Source: Notospermus geniculatus
Lineage: Eukaryota > Nemertea > Pilidiophora > Heteronemertea > Lineidae
Direction of reading: 5' to 3'
NCBI GenBank assembly: GCA_002633025.1
Contig: NMRB01001708.1
Location: forward strand, 1-64,000
DNA: 64,000 bases
Positions 1 to 12,000 of this stretch are shown piece by piece. The position numbers and the translations under genes were made by a program. The first letter of the stretch is position 1, and each line of letters starts with the position of its first letter. A model generated the notes under the pieces. That model was given only the letters and a program-made list of their open reading frames with translations, made no database searches and was not told the DNA's origin.

Positions 1-267
1 AGAACCGTAATTTTGCCAATATGATGTTGAATTTGAAAGAGAGAATTCGACATTTTTGTGGCATGGTTTCTGAAGCCTATTTTGACTCTTTTTTGTGTGC
101 GGGCGCTGTGCATTGACGTAGGCCTAGGGCCTAGTGTGTATTCTACAGTACAATGACGCAGGCCAACATACAGCCCACAAGTCCATCCATGCGTCGGGTG
201 TGCGTGTGCATACTTGGGTGGTGGTCAAAATTCGATTTCCATGAGTCTTAGGCTATTTTTATAGGCC
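1..267. other. Intergenic, nothing recognised
   Basis: AT-moderate sequence with scattered AGGCCTA words. I see no gene, RNA gene or clear repeat end in it. Confidence 0.4.
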
Positions 268-519
268 TAGACCGTTCTCAAATTGACGCAAACAAGAAAG
301 ATCTGCGCACTTCCGCCGAAATTTCAACCATAGGCCTAACCTCGATCTGAAGCTGAATGACGTGACGCAGACAGCCCCCGTGACAGTGACGTCGACGACG
401 TTGCGTCAGACTCGACCATTGCTGAATAATGGATTGCGTCACGTCACCTGGTTTCAGATCGAGGTTATGGTTGAAATTTCGGAGGAAGTGCGCAGATCTG
501 GGAATTTGATAATGGTCTA
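268..519 (+). mobile_element. MITE family A, copy 1
   Basis: A ~250-bp fold-back element without coding capacity. It starts TAGACCGTTCTCAAATTGAC and ends with the imperfect reverse complement of that start; the arms are about 80 bp and include the word AGATCTGCGCAC. Three more copies lie in NUP160 introns (10713-10955, 15651-15894, 18489-18727), two of them reversed. The short non-autonomous palindromic design and TA-like ends suggest a cut-and-paste DNA transposon derivative; the parent family is not identified. Confidence 0.75.
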
Positions 520-551
520 TAGGCCTACCGGTATTTATATTAGGCCTATTG

Positions 552-1018
552 GGTTCATGCTAATTTCGTCCTCCACCCCTTTTGTAGGCCTACTGTTATT
601 TTAGGGCCTACCGTCATCCACCTCAACATTCACACCGTTTTCTTTATTTTCTCTAAAAAATAATGTAAACCGCATCAGAATCGCTGAGAATATTCTGTTT
701 TTTGTGATCGTCCACCACCACGATTCTTCAGTCAGCAGCGCCACCCTCGGACACCCACCATGGTACCACTATACCAGGTTTGATGACAATGTAGTTCCCC
801 GGGACCCGAAACTCACCGCCTGACGGTGGCGCTGACTGATGAATCATGGCGGTGGACGATCACAGAAAACTGAATATTCTGTGATATGATCAGCGATTCT
901 GATGCGGTTTACGTTATTTTTGAGAGAGAGAAAGAAAAAGATGTTTTAAAGAAATATTGAGGTGGAAGAAGATACAAAACAGTACAAAAGGGGTGGTGGA
1001 CGGTAATTAGCACGTTAT
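552..1018. mobile_element. Large fold-back element upstream of the SR factor
   Basis: Positions 552-760 and 815-1018 are reverse complements with small indels. Paired landmarks include TGTAAACCGCATCAGAATCG on the left against CGATTCTGATGCGGTTTACG on the right, and the outer words ACCCCTTTTGTA and TACAAAAGGGGT. There is no coding capacity. It ends less than 200 bp before the start codon of the SR factor, so its outer arm may overlap that gene's promoter region. Confidence 0.7.
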
Positions 1019-1201
1019 ATTGGGCCAGATATTCTTCCAATCTGCACCTCTCGCATCTCTCTCACTCCTCTTGCTCGTTGTTGGAGTGGAAACATTTTAC
1101 CATCCTGTGACCTGGTCTGTGGTTTGGCTGTGACCGTGTTATTTGCTTTTCAGCTTTCTGGTTTATGAAGTGAGTGCAGTGGTGAAGACAGAAGAAGTGC
1201 C

Positions 1202-4200
1202 ATGTCATACTACGACCGCAATGACCGGTATTCCAGGTCAGACTCTTATTCTCGATCAGACCGTGATCGCGATAGCTACAGAGACAGAGATAGAGGCAGG
1301 AGAGATAATAGCAGAGAAAGGTGAGAGAGAAGCTTTGCACATTTGTTTTGTAGGACGCATTTTGGCTTCATTTTTCGCAGACAATGAAAAGATTTGACTG
1401 TGTATAGTTTAGATTGTTACGGTAATATGGCCGAATCCGATAGTCGTCTGTTGGTCTTTTGATAACTGTTGGAAGAAAACGTGCTTTACTGCTGACATGG
1501 TTAAATTGCAATGTGTTTGTTTCAGACATCGAGATATCCCCCTGGATTGCAAGGTGTACGTCGGCGATCTTCCCAGACACTGTAGTGAAAGAGATGTAGA
1601 AGACCTCTTCCTCAGCTGTGGCCGACTGAGGAATGTGTGGGTTGCTCGCAATCCTTCCGGGTTTGCGTTTGTCGAGTTTGAGGACCCAAGAGATGCGGAG
1701 GATGCTGTGAGGAGGTGTGATGGAATGTAGGTATCAAGTGATGCTTGCGAGGTCTCATCAGATGCAACTACTAATTTGAAGGGCAAACCACTATTTGTTT
1801 TACCCATCATCAAAGAATTTGACGTTGCCCTGTCAGTTTGCTTCATCCCCCAANTCATTCTGAATGCGTTGGTGTGACTTACTACATGTAGACATGAGAC
1901 ATACACAAAAACCCATCGTAACATGGGCTCTAGGTGTGCGGGAATTATTGCGCAAAATACATTCCATCAACTAGTAGATGGGGAACAAAGTTTCAAAGTG
2001 GTATTTTAGCATACATGTACATGTCGTTCTAATGAACTTGTTTCATGTGTACAATGAGCAACTCCATGACAAAAGACAGACATGTAGCTAAACTCTATGC
2101 AGAAGCAATACATGTTAATTATTATCAGCAGAAGTTTGTGTAGTGTGTGTGTTTCGTGGTCTGATTCCTTACCTCAGTCCAAGTTCACATCCTTGCCTAC
2201 CACTACAACGATGCATTATCACTTGGGTGTCCATTTTCAAAAACACAACAAAAAGTTCTCTGTGTGTCCTGTGGTAAATCAAGATGGACATCTTTGTTAG
2301 CAATCAGTGTCCTGTGAGTTGGAGAGTTCTTTTCAGTGCCCGACATGTACTTGCAGCCCTCTGGTGAATGGGAATGAAACCAGCTACGTCCGTGCAGGGG
2401 ATGTTCTATGGGTTACTTACTGGGTATTTGCTTTTCAAAACACTTTATCAACAATATTCAGCTTTTATCATCCCAATACAGATTAGATTCATCATGAAGT
2501 CAACATCTTCACATGAATCTTGATCGAGTCACCCTGTAGATTCAACCCACATGGGCGCGTCATCACCATCGGGGTGGAGTACCATCTTGGTTCAATATTC
2601 GACATGATCAACTTGATTAACCCCGACATGTGATCATCTACGGTCAACTCTGAGTGTAGATCATCCCGACAAGTTAAATCCAGCGCTGCCATCTTGAGCG
2701 TTAACACATCACTGATTCGCCAGTAGGAATTAGTCCTGCAGCCCTCAGATCTGTCACCATGAGTCAACATATGCCACCTCAGAAAGCGCCAGTACTGATT
2801 CAACCCATAGTCGACTGTGATAGCCGCCTTGGTGACATCAGCCGCAGAGAGAGTTGGTATCGGCACATTGCCTGCTCGACTTGTCTGAGTTCAACCCGTC
2901 TCATCTAACCTCTGAATTCAAATCAGCACAAGTCATCACTGAGTCAACCCAGCATCAGCACACTTTAGTCTCAACTTTTGAGAATCGGGCTGCATCAGTC
3001 ATCAACCCCAGTTGACCTTATTCAACTTACTTGAGACAGTAGGTGAAGTAAACCATTTATTTTTCTTGTGGAGATGTTGCAGCTGATGTCATTGCTGTGG
3101 TAACAACCTAAAGTTCTCTAGATATTACATGTATCAGGAAACACTTACACATCCTACTGTTTATACATGTAGGTTTGGTGGTTGGGAGGCACTTGGACGT
3201 CAACGTGTGCAGCATCAGCAGTTTAGTCCCATGGTGACTAAACTTGAAACAGGATAAGCAATGTACGTGTATGCCACAGCGTTGACATCACTGCGCCATC
3301 TCTGTTGACTCGGTTGTTTTATTGCAGTTAATGAATGCATGTCTTTACTCCAGGTGAAGGTTTTACCTCTCTCAGTCATTCATTGTCTTTTTTCGCGTAC
3401 TTTAGTGTTTACGGAGTAGAATGCGCTGAAACCTGACAGAATTTATACCACATGGTTTTATTAGCTTCCTGTAGTTCCGTGTGATGTTACAGTATTTCTT
3501 TCCCAGGGTAATTGATGATACTTGTTTGCAGTACTGATGCTGAATGAAGCGTATCACTCCCACATTAAGGTCCATCACGATTGTTGCTGTGTTGTTATGG
3601 CTCAGCCATTGCTTTAACTCTGAACCAAAACTTAATAAAGTGTTCAATGAATGTTACAATCTTGTTGTCACAATTTACCATCTGTCTGTTCCTTTCTAGG
3701 CTCAGTATAGGACATTGACTTGGACTGAATGTTCCCTGGTTTAGTCATTTAGGGTGTATACACCAGCAGTCGGCAACACAATATTGTTAATTTCAGTGCT
3801 GCGGTAGATTCCTTCAAAATGCTGATTTAGTGAAACATCAATCTAATGACAGATTCTGGTAATTTCAGCTCCTTGAAAGGAAATCGGATTCGAGTTGAGC
3901 ACTCTACTGGTAAGGTGCGAGCTAAGCCGTGGATGCGTCGGGGACCTGCTCGGTCAAGGAGGCCATTCAACCCTGATGATAAATGCTATGAATGTCATGG
4001 CCGTGGACATTATGCCTACGATTGTCCCAATCTTGGAAGACGGTCATCGCGGTATTCTAGGTAAGTGTCTGTCTTCTGTTCTTAAGATCGAAGGAATCAG
4101 TGGTGTTGTCCTCCTGATTTCATAGCTTGTATAACTTGTTTAAAATAGTATGTGTCAAATTGATGTTTGTTTTTTTCAGGTCACGTTCCAGGTCATCATC

Positions 4201-4596
4201 TCGGGGTAAACGTGGTAGGCGTAGGTACTCCAGGAGCCGCAGCAGGTCTAGGAGCCGCAGCAGGAGCAGGAGTAGGAGCACCAGCAGGTCGAGGTCAAGG
4301 TCACGATCAAACGATCGCCATTCTAAGAGAAGGTGAGTAGCATTCCCCAGTGGGTCAGGGTGTTCTAGAAAGTCTGTGATCGTGTGGTAAACCAGTCCTT
4401 GTCGTGTATTGAGAGCAGCCATATTGGGTTGAATGTCTAGTCACAGATGTGTCAGCAGTTTACTTCTGATTTCAGGTCGAGATCCAGGTCACGTAGCCAC
4501 CACAGCCGTAAATCACGTTCCGGTAGCCGGCACAGTCACCACAGCCACCATAGCCATCACAGTGGCAGTGCCGAGAGAAATGGAGAGAACAATTAA
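1202..4596 (+). CDS. SRSF7: SR-family splicing factor, SRSF3/SRSF7 type
   Basis: Five exons: 1202-1320, 1526-1726, 3869-4060, 4180-4332 and 4476-4596; every intron is phase 2; 261 residues. Residues 1-40 are a D/R/S-rich extension. An RRM follows from about residue 49, with RNP2 VYVGDL and RNP1 GFAFVEFE (85-92). A CCHC zinc knuckle is at C146-C149-H154-C159. The C-terminus is an RS/RH-rich tail. SR proteins of this class bind pre-mRNA through the RRM and steer splice-site choice and mRNA export; the knuckle is diagnostic of SRSF7-like members. The residues just before the RRM ([13 protein letters not shown]) resemble SRSF3 instead, so this looks like an undivided SRSF3/7 ancestor type. The ATG at 1202 is chosen because it opens in phase with exon 2; a shorter start from another first exon is possible. 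The 2.1-kb intron 2 holds a candidate poison exon. Splice borders are inferred. Confidence 0.93.
2482..3042 (+). promoter_or_regulatory. Candidate poison exon dense in SRSF3-type motifs
   Basis: The stretch is bounded by an acceptor-like TTTTATCATCCCAATACAG ending at 2481 and a donor-like CAGTAG/GTGAAG at 3042/3043. If included after exon 2 it meets an in-frame TGA at 2495-2497. It is packed with WCWWC words: TCAAC occurs at least ten times, along with many TCATC and ACATC. Vertebrate SRSF3 and SRSF7 are known to carry ~450-nt poison cassette exons used for autoregulation. That this 561-nt stretch is one is inference. Confidence 0.45.
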
Positions 4597-6079
4597 GAGA
4601 TAGCTAACCGGATGTTTCTTTCGCCTTCACATACAGACTTGTACATAGTTCATTGCATTTGGAATCAGATGGACTTAATGGACTCTATAATCTTTTGATA
4701 TTTAGTCATTCCTGTGTAATGGTCAGTTGAATGACGTGTTATTCGTGTTCCTGGTATCAAATCGAAATTGTCCGTGTTCACGTGGAAAATGTATAACTGT
4801 TGTGTGATGGGCTGAACTTGATAGAAGATTCCATGCTTGTTTGATGGGGGATTTGGAGAATAAGAGAAAACTGTGAAATCAAAGTTTCCGCACATGCACT
4901 CATGGGTACCCATTTTGGCAAAAGGTTAAGTTGCAGATTAACGGAAAATTTTACAATTGGGTGTTCATGCTTTCTATCCAAATTCTGTAAGTTTTTATTT
5001 GACCCAAGAATTGGGCGATTTGAGTAATTCAGTTGACTCACATCTGGGGTGTTCTGTGAATTGAGGGTGGCCTTCAGTGTAAGTGATTTTAACGTCCATG
5101 TCCATTGTGTCGTTTTAAGTGTATATTCCTTCGTCTTATATTTGGTGTCTTGATGCATCGTCACTCTCAAAATCCAGAATGGTGATGTGATCGACCTTGT
5201 CTTGTGTTGATTGTTTAGAAATATTTGAAGAGCCTCCGCTTGAACAAAATTTCATTGGTGCCTGGTATGAGTGTAATTTTGGGCCTGTGTTGTTTTCCAC
5301 TGAATACTAATTCATTATAAGCAGAAGGATTATCGAAAGACTTGATTCAGTGTTTGACTCAGTGACTTGGATTTTCAACGCCAGTCTTGACCAGCAAAAC
5401 ATGTTAAATTTTATCCACTTGAAGAGGTGAGATCTTGTAAGGTATATTGTACTATTCAAGTGAATTGATGTCGTGGTGAACATTTCGGTGAAGGTTGTGA
5501 ACAACAATATCAATTGAGTTTTGACTTTCTGGACTTGGAAAGAGCTGTATGATATTTGTGTAGTTGTGTGTGATGATACTATTCCTCATGTATGGTCATT
5601 TAATATGAGAAATAAAGTTTTTATCGAATGTCATTATGAGCCATTCCTTCCATCATTATTACTCATCCCTGAAATGAAATCCATAGGCCTCTTCACAAAA
5701 AAGAAAATTTCAAGTGGCATGTGGAGAGAAGGGTGAATGCCCCAAATGTGTGTGGATGGCTTGCCTTGCTACTGTCGAAAGGCCTCCCAGTCCCTAAATT
5801 TCGGCCAACAAATCTGTAAAATAGACTGTGAAATTCTGAAATTTGAAGCAAATCATTGAAATTCACCGCAAATTTCAATGTTTCTAGCAGAGAGTGTTAC
5901 CACAAATTTTGTACAAAAAGCTCACAACAGCTGTAGGCCAACTGTGTGTGCAGTTCAGTTGGATAGTCTGGGACCACTAACCCAGTTCGGGCCAGCTGGA
6001 CAAAGAACCAGCCTCCATCGTTTCGTTCTTCGAAACTGGTTTGCCAGTTCCACTTTTCTGATCACCCGCACGCACAAAG
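4597..6079 (+). other. 3'UTR of SR factor and SRSF-NUP160 intergenic
   Basis: The first ~1.0 kb is AT-rich and ends in a good polyadenylation signal at 5611, so it is probably the 3'UTR of the SR gene. The remainder (about 5640-6079) has no gene; it should contain the NUP160 promoter and 5'UTR, but no TATA box stands out. Confidence 0.5.
5611..5616 (+). terminator. Polyadenylation signal AATAAA
   Basis: Canonical AATAAA followed by a T-rich stretch, about 1.0 kb after the SR factor stop codon. It is the best candidate end of that transcript. Confidence 0.5.
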
Positions 6080-9000
6080 ATGGCGGAAAGCGGCGTGAGC
6101 TACCGAGAAGTTCTGCAATGTCCAAGACATCAGAACAAATGGCGCGATATTGTGATTAATACAGGTTAGATATTTAATGATAAACGATACTGAAGATAAT
6201 CATCTAGTGACTGCGACTATTTGATTGATTTAGAACGGCGTTGAATGGTATACAACTCAACTTTCTTTATCACCTGCACTGAAGCCCGTGCATTTGTGCT
6301 GTGCATTGCAGGCCTAATGCATGGCGTCCAAGTCCCTGGGCCCTTCAGGATAGGAGCAGCTTGTCCTGTACCTGTGTACGGCTTGTTTATTAGTCAGGCG
6401 GCCTTGCTAGCCATGACAGGCGTTGGGGCAAAAGATCACGGATAGGCCTACCACTAGGCTACCGGTAGGTAGCCTACCGACCGTAGGCCTACCACCGCGT
6501 ACGTCGTAGTCGTAGGCCTATTTATATTGTCAAACGACAAAGCCCGGTGGTCAAGTGGTTAGCACGCTTGACTACCAACTGTGTAATGGGTCGGTGCGAG
6601 TTTGACTCCGGGCGAAGGCACATAAAATTGTGAAATTTAGAGGGTCCGTCGGATGGGACTCATGGACTGAAAGCCGTGGTCCCTTGTACCTGATGAGTGT
6701 CTACCGGTATACTACTATACCAGGGCAAGTAAAAGACCCCACACAGGTGGACTGTAGCCTGTCGTGGACTCCATACCTCCGGCAAAAACCCAACAGGGCT
6801 ACGACGCTGGTAATGACTAACTGACTAACTAGTTGTCGTACCGGCAGGCCTGCCCTGCCCAGAACAGCAGTTTGTGACTGGATGGACTGACTCTGTGTGT
6901 TGTGACAAGGTTCTTGACAATCTTGTGGTTTTAGTGGGGGACCGTAGGTCCTTACACACTTTACTGGCAATGTATTGTATGTAGCTATAGGATGTGTTAG
7001 GACATGGTCCCCCCCCCCCACCACCACCACCACTTAAACCACAAGAAGAACCTGCTGTGGTGGGGCCAGGAGGAATGTGCACATGACTGGCCCCTCCGCC
7101 TCGGCAGCTATCCGTAACACGTAGGCCTTGTCCTACAATACATGTACATGTAGTCCTACAACGTACCTGCCACTGGCTAGCTCCCCTCCCCTTCCCCTTC
7201 TCCTTCCTGATGGCTGATACTGGAATGGATGCTGTATAGATGAACCTCTTGAAGCCTTGGCCTGGCTGGATGGAATTACAAAACTGTGTCATTTGTATTG
7301 TAAAAATTGTAGGTGGTGCACCAAGTCCACTTCAAGACATCAAATTACCTGAGAGTGCCGGAGGTTTTGCATTTAAAGACGGAGGGCGGGATGGATCAAC
7401 AGTTAAGAACAGATTTATCTACTGGTAGGTTTGGGAATTCATCATTTTCTGTCATCGGTTTAGTATATTTAAAAAATTGTCATTAATACAAAGCCAGGCA
7501 TTGTACAAAAAGTAACTGTACAAAAAGTAATCCACCCCTTGCAAGGCTGAGCTCATCTAATCGTTACATGTAGGAGTTTAACCTCATCATTGATACTCAT
7601 TTAATAAAATGCATGATTTCAGGCGGATCAACCATGATGTCCTTGAACTGGTTGAGCAGTCAATGGATGTAAACCTGATTGGTAGTTGTGTTCGCTATCG
7701 GTTTCAAGACACCCCGATTCTTAGTGGTATCAGTGTCATTGAGACGCATAGCGATGTGGTCATTCTTGTTGCGACTGTATCCAGCGTTCATCGATTAATC
7801 TTCACACATCCAACGAGGATTCACGCCCGTGCTGCTGTAAGTCATTTCCATTTATGTCTATCCTGTTCCGTCCGCAAAGATACTCCCCTTAACTTCCTGG
7901 TATTGAAAGTATTGCAGTCAGACTACCTGATCATGCAGCTGTTAACGAAACAAGGTTCCCGGCTTGGGATAAGTCCTTCAGACATTTCCACAGACAATCA
8001 GCATTGTTACCCTGCAATTAAGATAGGTAATGTATCTGATGTCCATCACTTAGAGTTTCTGGAGAGTCAGGGTCACAGTGATTTCTACCTGATCACTTTC
8101 AGGATCCAATCCATCATTCTTTGGATGGAGAGCGGACAGCCTGGTCCATCTTCCACGACGCCTCCCTCAACAAGGTCGCATCCCATCCTATCCAATCCAA
8201 TGGGAATGCAGCATACCAAGTGCACACATCGGCATCGTGTCTGACACCAGAAGGTGACGCCCTCTTCGCTCTGGCTACCAACACTGGGAGTATCCTACTG
8301 ATAAACATGTCTCCTAATATACAAGGTAAGCGACGTGAGTAGGGAGCACCTTTGCCTCCCTCCTTGGCCCTTTTTTCATAATTTTTCCTCCACCTATCAT
8401 GCAACATTTTGCTGAATTCCAAACCTGTCTTTTTCCCAGGATTCGTCGTCCAAAATGAATTGAGACAGTCATCAGTGATGCACAGGTTGTGGACTGGTCT
8501 TGTTCCAGCTCTGATACGGTAGGTTCTATATCGTTGATTGTGTATTTTAATTCAAGAGTTTCAACCCAGGGCATGCTGAGCTTCTGTTGGTTTTCGTCAG
8601 TCACATAGGGTCAGAGTATGCGATGAGTCCGAACACCAGGATGTTCCTGGATGAAGCCAGGACAGTCTATGAGTAGTGGCAGTCTCAGAAGCACGGCTGG
8701 TGAACAGTACTCATAACTCAGTTCTGTCTTTTTGTTGCAGAGGAGGTCAGGAAGCTAACGACATGGTGCTAAGTTTGTGTTTTTATTCCATCGGTGGAGA
8801 GACATTCATATTTTCCATGTGTAAAGACCATAAGATTAGAATGTGGTCATGTAAGGTAAGATGATTATGAAGTCACTCGATGGCTGTCAGCCTGTCCTCT
8901 TCATTATGCGTCACAAAGTGAGTTCTTGCAGTAGTTCAGTTTACATTCTACTGAGTTCTTAGTCTACCCATTGGGCTTGAAATGATGTGAAGTAGGTCTC

Positions 9001-12000
9001 ATTACTCAACCCTCAGACCTCACCAACTGTTGTTTATCTGCATGTTGTCTTATCCGTCATGTTTTGTGTTCTCCCCTACAGAGCCACGAATGTCTCATTG
9101 CGGTTGATCTCCTTGAATTCCTGCCCGGTCTCATTGATCCGCAGACGCTGACATTGGGCGTCAACGGTCACATGATCAGGAAAGTTGACGCGACGAGCGG
9201 AGGTGTTCCAAGTGCACCTTATCTGGGAGTATTTCTGAGTTTCTCTGATCGTTGTCAGGTGGGTGACTCTTCAGTCATGGTATTCTTTGTCTCTCCCTCG
9301 CAGTCAGCTCTGTACAATTGGAAAATAATTAATAATCTTCTAATAGACATGAACTACTGTAAACCGTGATATTTTCGCGATGCGAAATGTTTGCGATTTT
9401 GGTGATCTACGAATTTGCGAAGAATAAATATTCGCGATTGGAACCCTTCAGCTTCAAAAGAATAATAAGAGGAGTAATTTTCGCGCAATTTATGTTCGCG
9501 TTTTGACCCTCGAACGCGAAAATCGTGAAAATAAAACGCACACGAAAATTTCACGGTTTACAGTATCTCCAAAGTTTTCCAAGTGTGTGATTAGCTTTTG
9601 ATTCTGAATACCATGAGATAGTTTCACAGAATCTTTCCCTTCAATCTTTCAGTTCTGTATCCTGCAGCCTGTGCTGGTTGATGGTCGATACCAGCTGAAA
9701 CATATAACAAACGTGTTTGCTCCAAGTGTAAGTCCATTAAATAAAGTCATTGTTATATAATTAATGAGTCTTGTAGCACAGTCTCCAGTTCCTTCATGTC
9801 TGACCGTGAAGACCATTTGTGTTGTTCAACTAATACCAATGGGATTGACAGTCACAATCTGTGCATATCTGGGGTCAAATTAACATATGTCTTCTTCACA
9901 CTTGCAGGAAGACCTTGTTGATTTTTGCCTGACAAGTTCTCATCTTTGGGCTGTGTGGACGAACAATGAAAGTGAGACGTTTGCACGGTGTGTCTGTATA
10001 GATGTGTAAGTACAGTGATGAGAAATACAACTACAAGAATCCTTTCAACATCATATTCAAAGCAAAGGCTGGTGAATGTGCTTTGCAAAGTAACTGATTA
10101 GAGCACCATATTTCAGCACCATATTGGATCATAACCTGGCTTCCGATTCAACAAGCCAGTGTCTGCTGATTTAACTATTCTGCAATTTTGTTGTGTTTTT
10201 TCCAGGACGAGTGGAAGTGTAGGAGAATGGCATCAAGTTTCTTTAGAACTTCCCGAGAACAGCGAGTTGGACATCGCCTCAGACAAGGATCCCAGGGAAA
10301 GCTATATGGAAGCTATCTTCAAACCAGGAACATTTTTCACGTATGACATCATCAAGGCCCTCAATGTGAGTATGAGTGATGGACACTGGGCGTGTCGGTT
10401 TGAATTTTGGTAAACGAGTGATGCGTTTTGACAACACTTCCTGTGGTTACACCAGGTTTTCTCATCTTTAGATTTATCGTCGCTCGATGGACGTGAACCT
10501 ACCCGTCGACCAGACTGTCTCATTCAACACCCTGAAGGAAGAAGTCACTTATGTTGTTGAGGATGAAATCCAGCGTAGAGCTCAAGAATTTGAGATGGCG
10601 GAGGAGGAGGTGCTTAATCTACAGATACAGCAGTGGGGAAAGTTCTACTCCAGCTGTGTACATTATCACGAGGTAGGCCTGTTTTCATCTTTGGGACAGA
10701 ATGCTGTCTAACAGACCATTCTCAAATTGACATAAACGACAAAGATCTGCGCACATCCGCCGAAATCTCAACCATTACCTGGATCTGAAGCTGAATGATG
10801 TGACGCAGAGAACCCCATGACAGTGACGTCGAAGATGTTGCGTCAGACTCGACCATTGCTGAATCATGGATGGCGTCACATCTGCCAGTTTCAGATCGAG
10901 GTTCTGGTTGAGATTTCAGTGGAAGTGTGCAGATCTGCAAATTCGAGAATGATCTACAGATTTGATCATCACTTTGCAAACTCTGAAGCCGACTGACATC
11001 TATCTTCATTGTTCTGTCTTTCAGGTTGGGACACGCAGTGTTGGTCTTTTTACCGGTTTCTCCAACGGCCTGATCTGCCTGGTCAAGAAGAATTGTATTT
11101 CCATCCTTCGACCCTGTGACACGACAGAGCAGTTGTACCTTTCACCTGCCGGGACCCTCAAGCTCCAGTTCTTTGAGGACATGCACATCATGCTAGGAGG
11201 TATGTTCAGGTGTCTCCTGTCTGCCCTTATAGTTGGAACTTTAGGAAATAACTGACTCAGTGGAATCTCCCTTTAAGTAGTTTTATGAATATGGGCCCTG
11301 GAGACAAAATTGTGATGTATGAGTTCCGTTTTCATTCTCCTTTCAGAAACACAAGCACATAAAGATCTCCTCGCGTTGTTAAAATGTATTCAGATTGTGA
11401 GGAAGTATCTGACGGCAGACATGGCCAATACTTTCAATGAGGAGATGTACCGCCAGGGGTCGCCACAAGACCTGGCGTCGCAGGCTGTGACGATCCTTTT
11501 GACTGATTCAGACGGAAAGTATGTGGAGGTCTTTTCTGTACTCTTGTCTCGGGGGCAGGGGAGGTGTGGGGTAAAGTAGTTTGAAATAAACTTGAAATTC
11601 GGCATCCAGCTCTGTGACCAATTCATGCTTATTTGCCTTTGATATTCGTTTTTATGCTGCTAAATTCTGGCGTAATCTTCATCAAGTTCCAGACTGACTG
11701 ATCCTCTCAGCGGAAATATTGTGAAGGAAGTTAAAGCCAAGATTCAGAAGGTTGTTGACCTGAGTCGGGCCCTTGATAATCTTGTCCAGGGTTTGGATGT
11801 GATGACATATGATGCAGCAGAGCTGGGAGCTGGCGGTGAGTGTGACACGAACTCTCTCAGATCACTAAGGTTTTGTCTCTGATGAAATACGTCCTGACGG
11901 TTCTCCTCAGGCCAATGAGTAGAAAAGTCACGATGGTGCAGAACAGCGGCCAATGAACACTGCATCCTTACATATACATGTATGTGTAGTGTCAAAAAAA

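Noticed and set aside
4120-4422. Leucine-rich minus-strand frame opposite the RS exons
   Set aside because: Antisense of arginine-serine codons; no independent support.
7918-8026. Splice-bounded open segment between NUP160 exons 3 and 4
   Set aside because: It has acceptor- and donor-like ends, but including it shifts the phase, and the flanking exons already join in phase with good family similarity.
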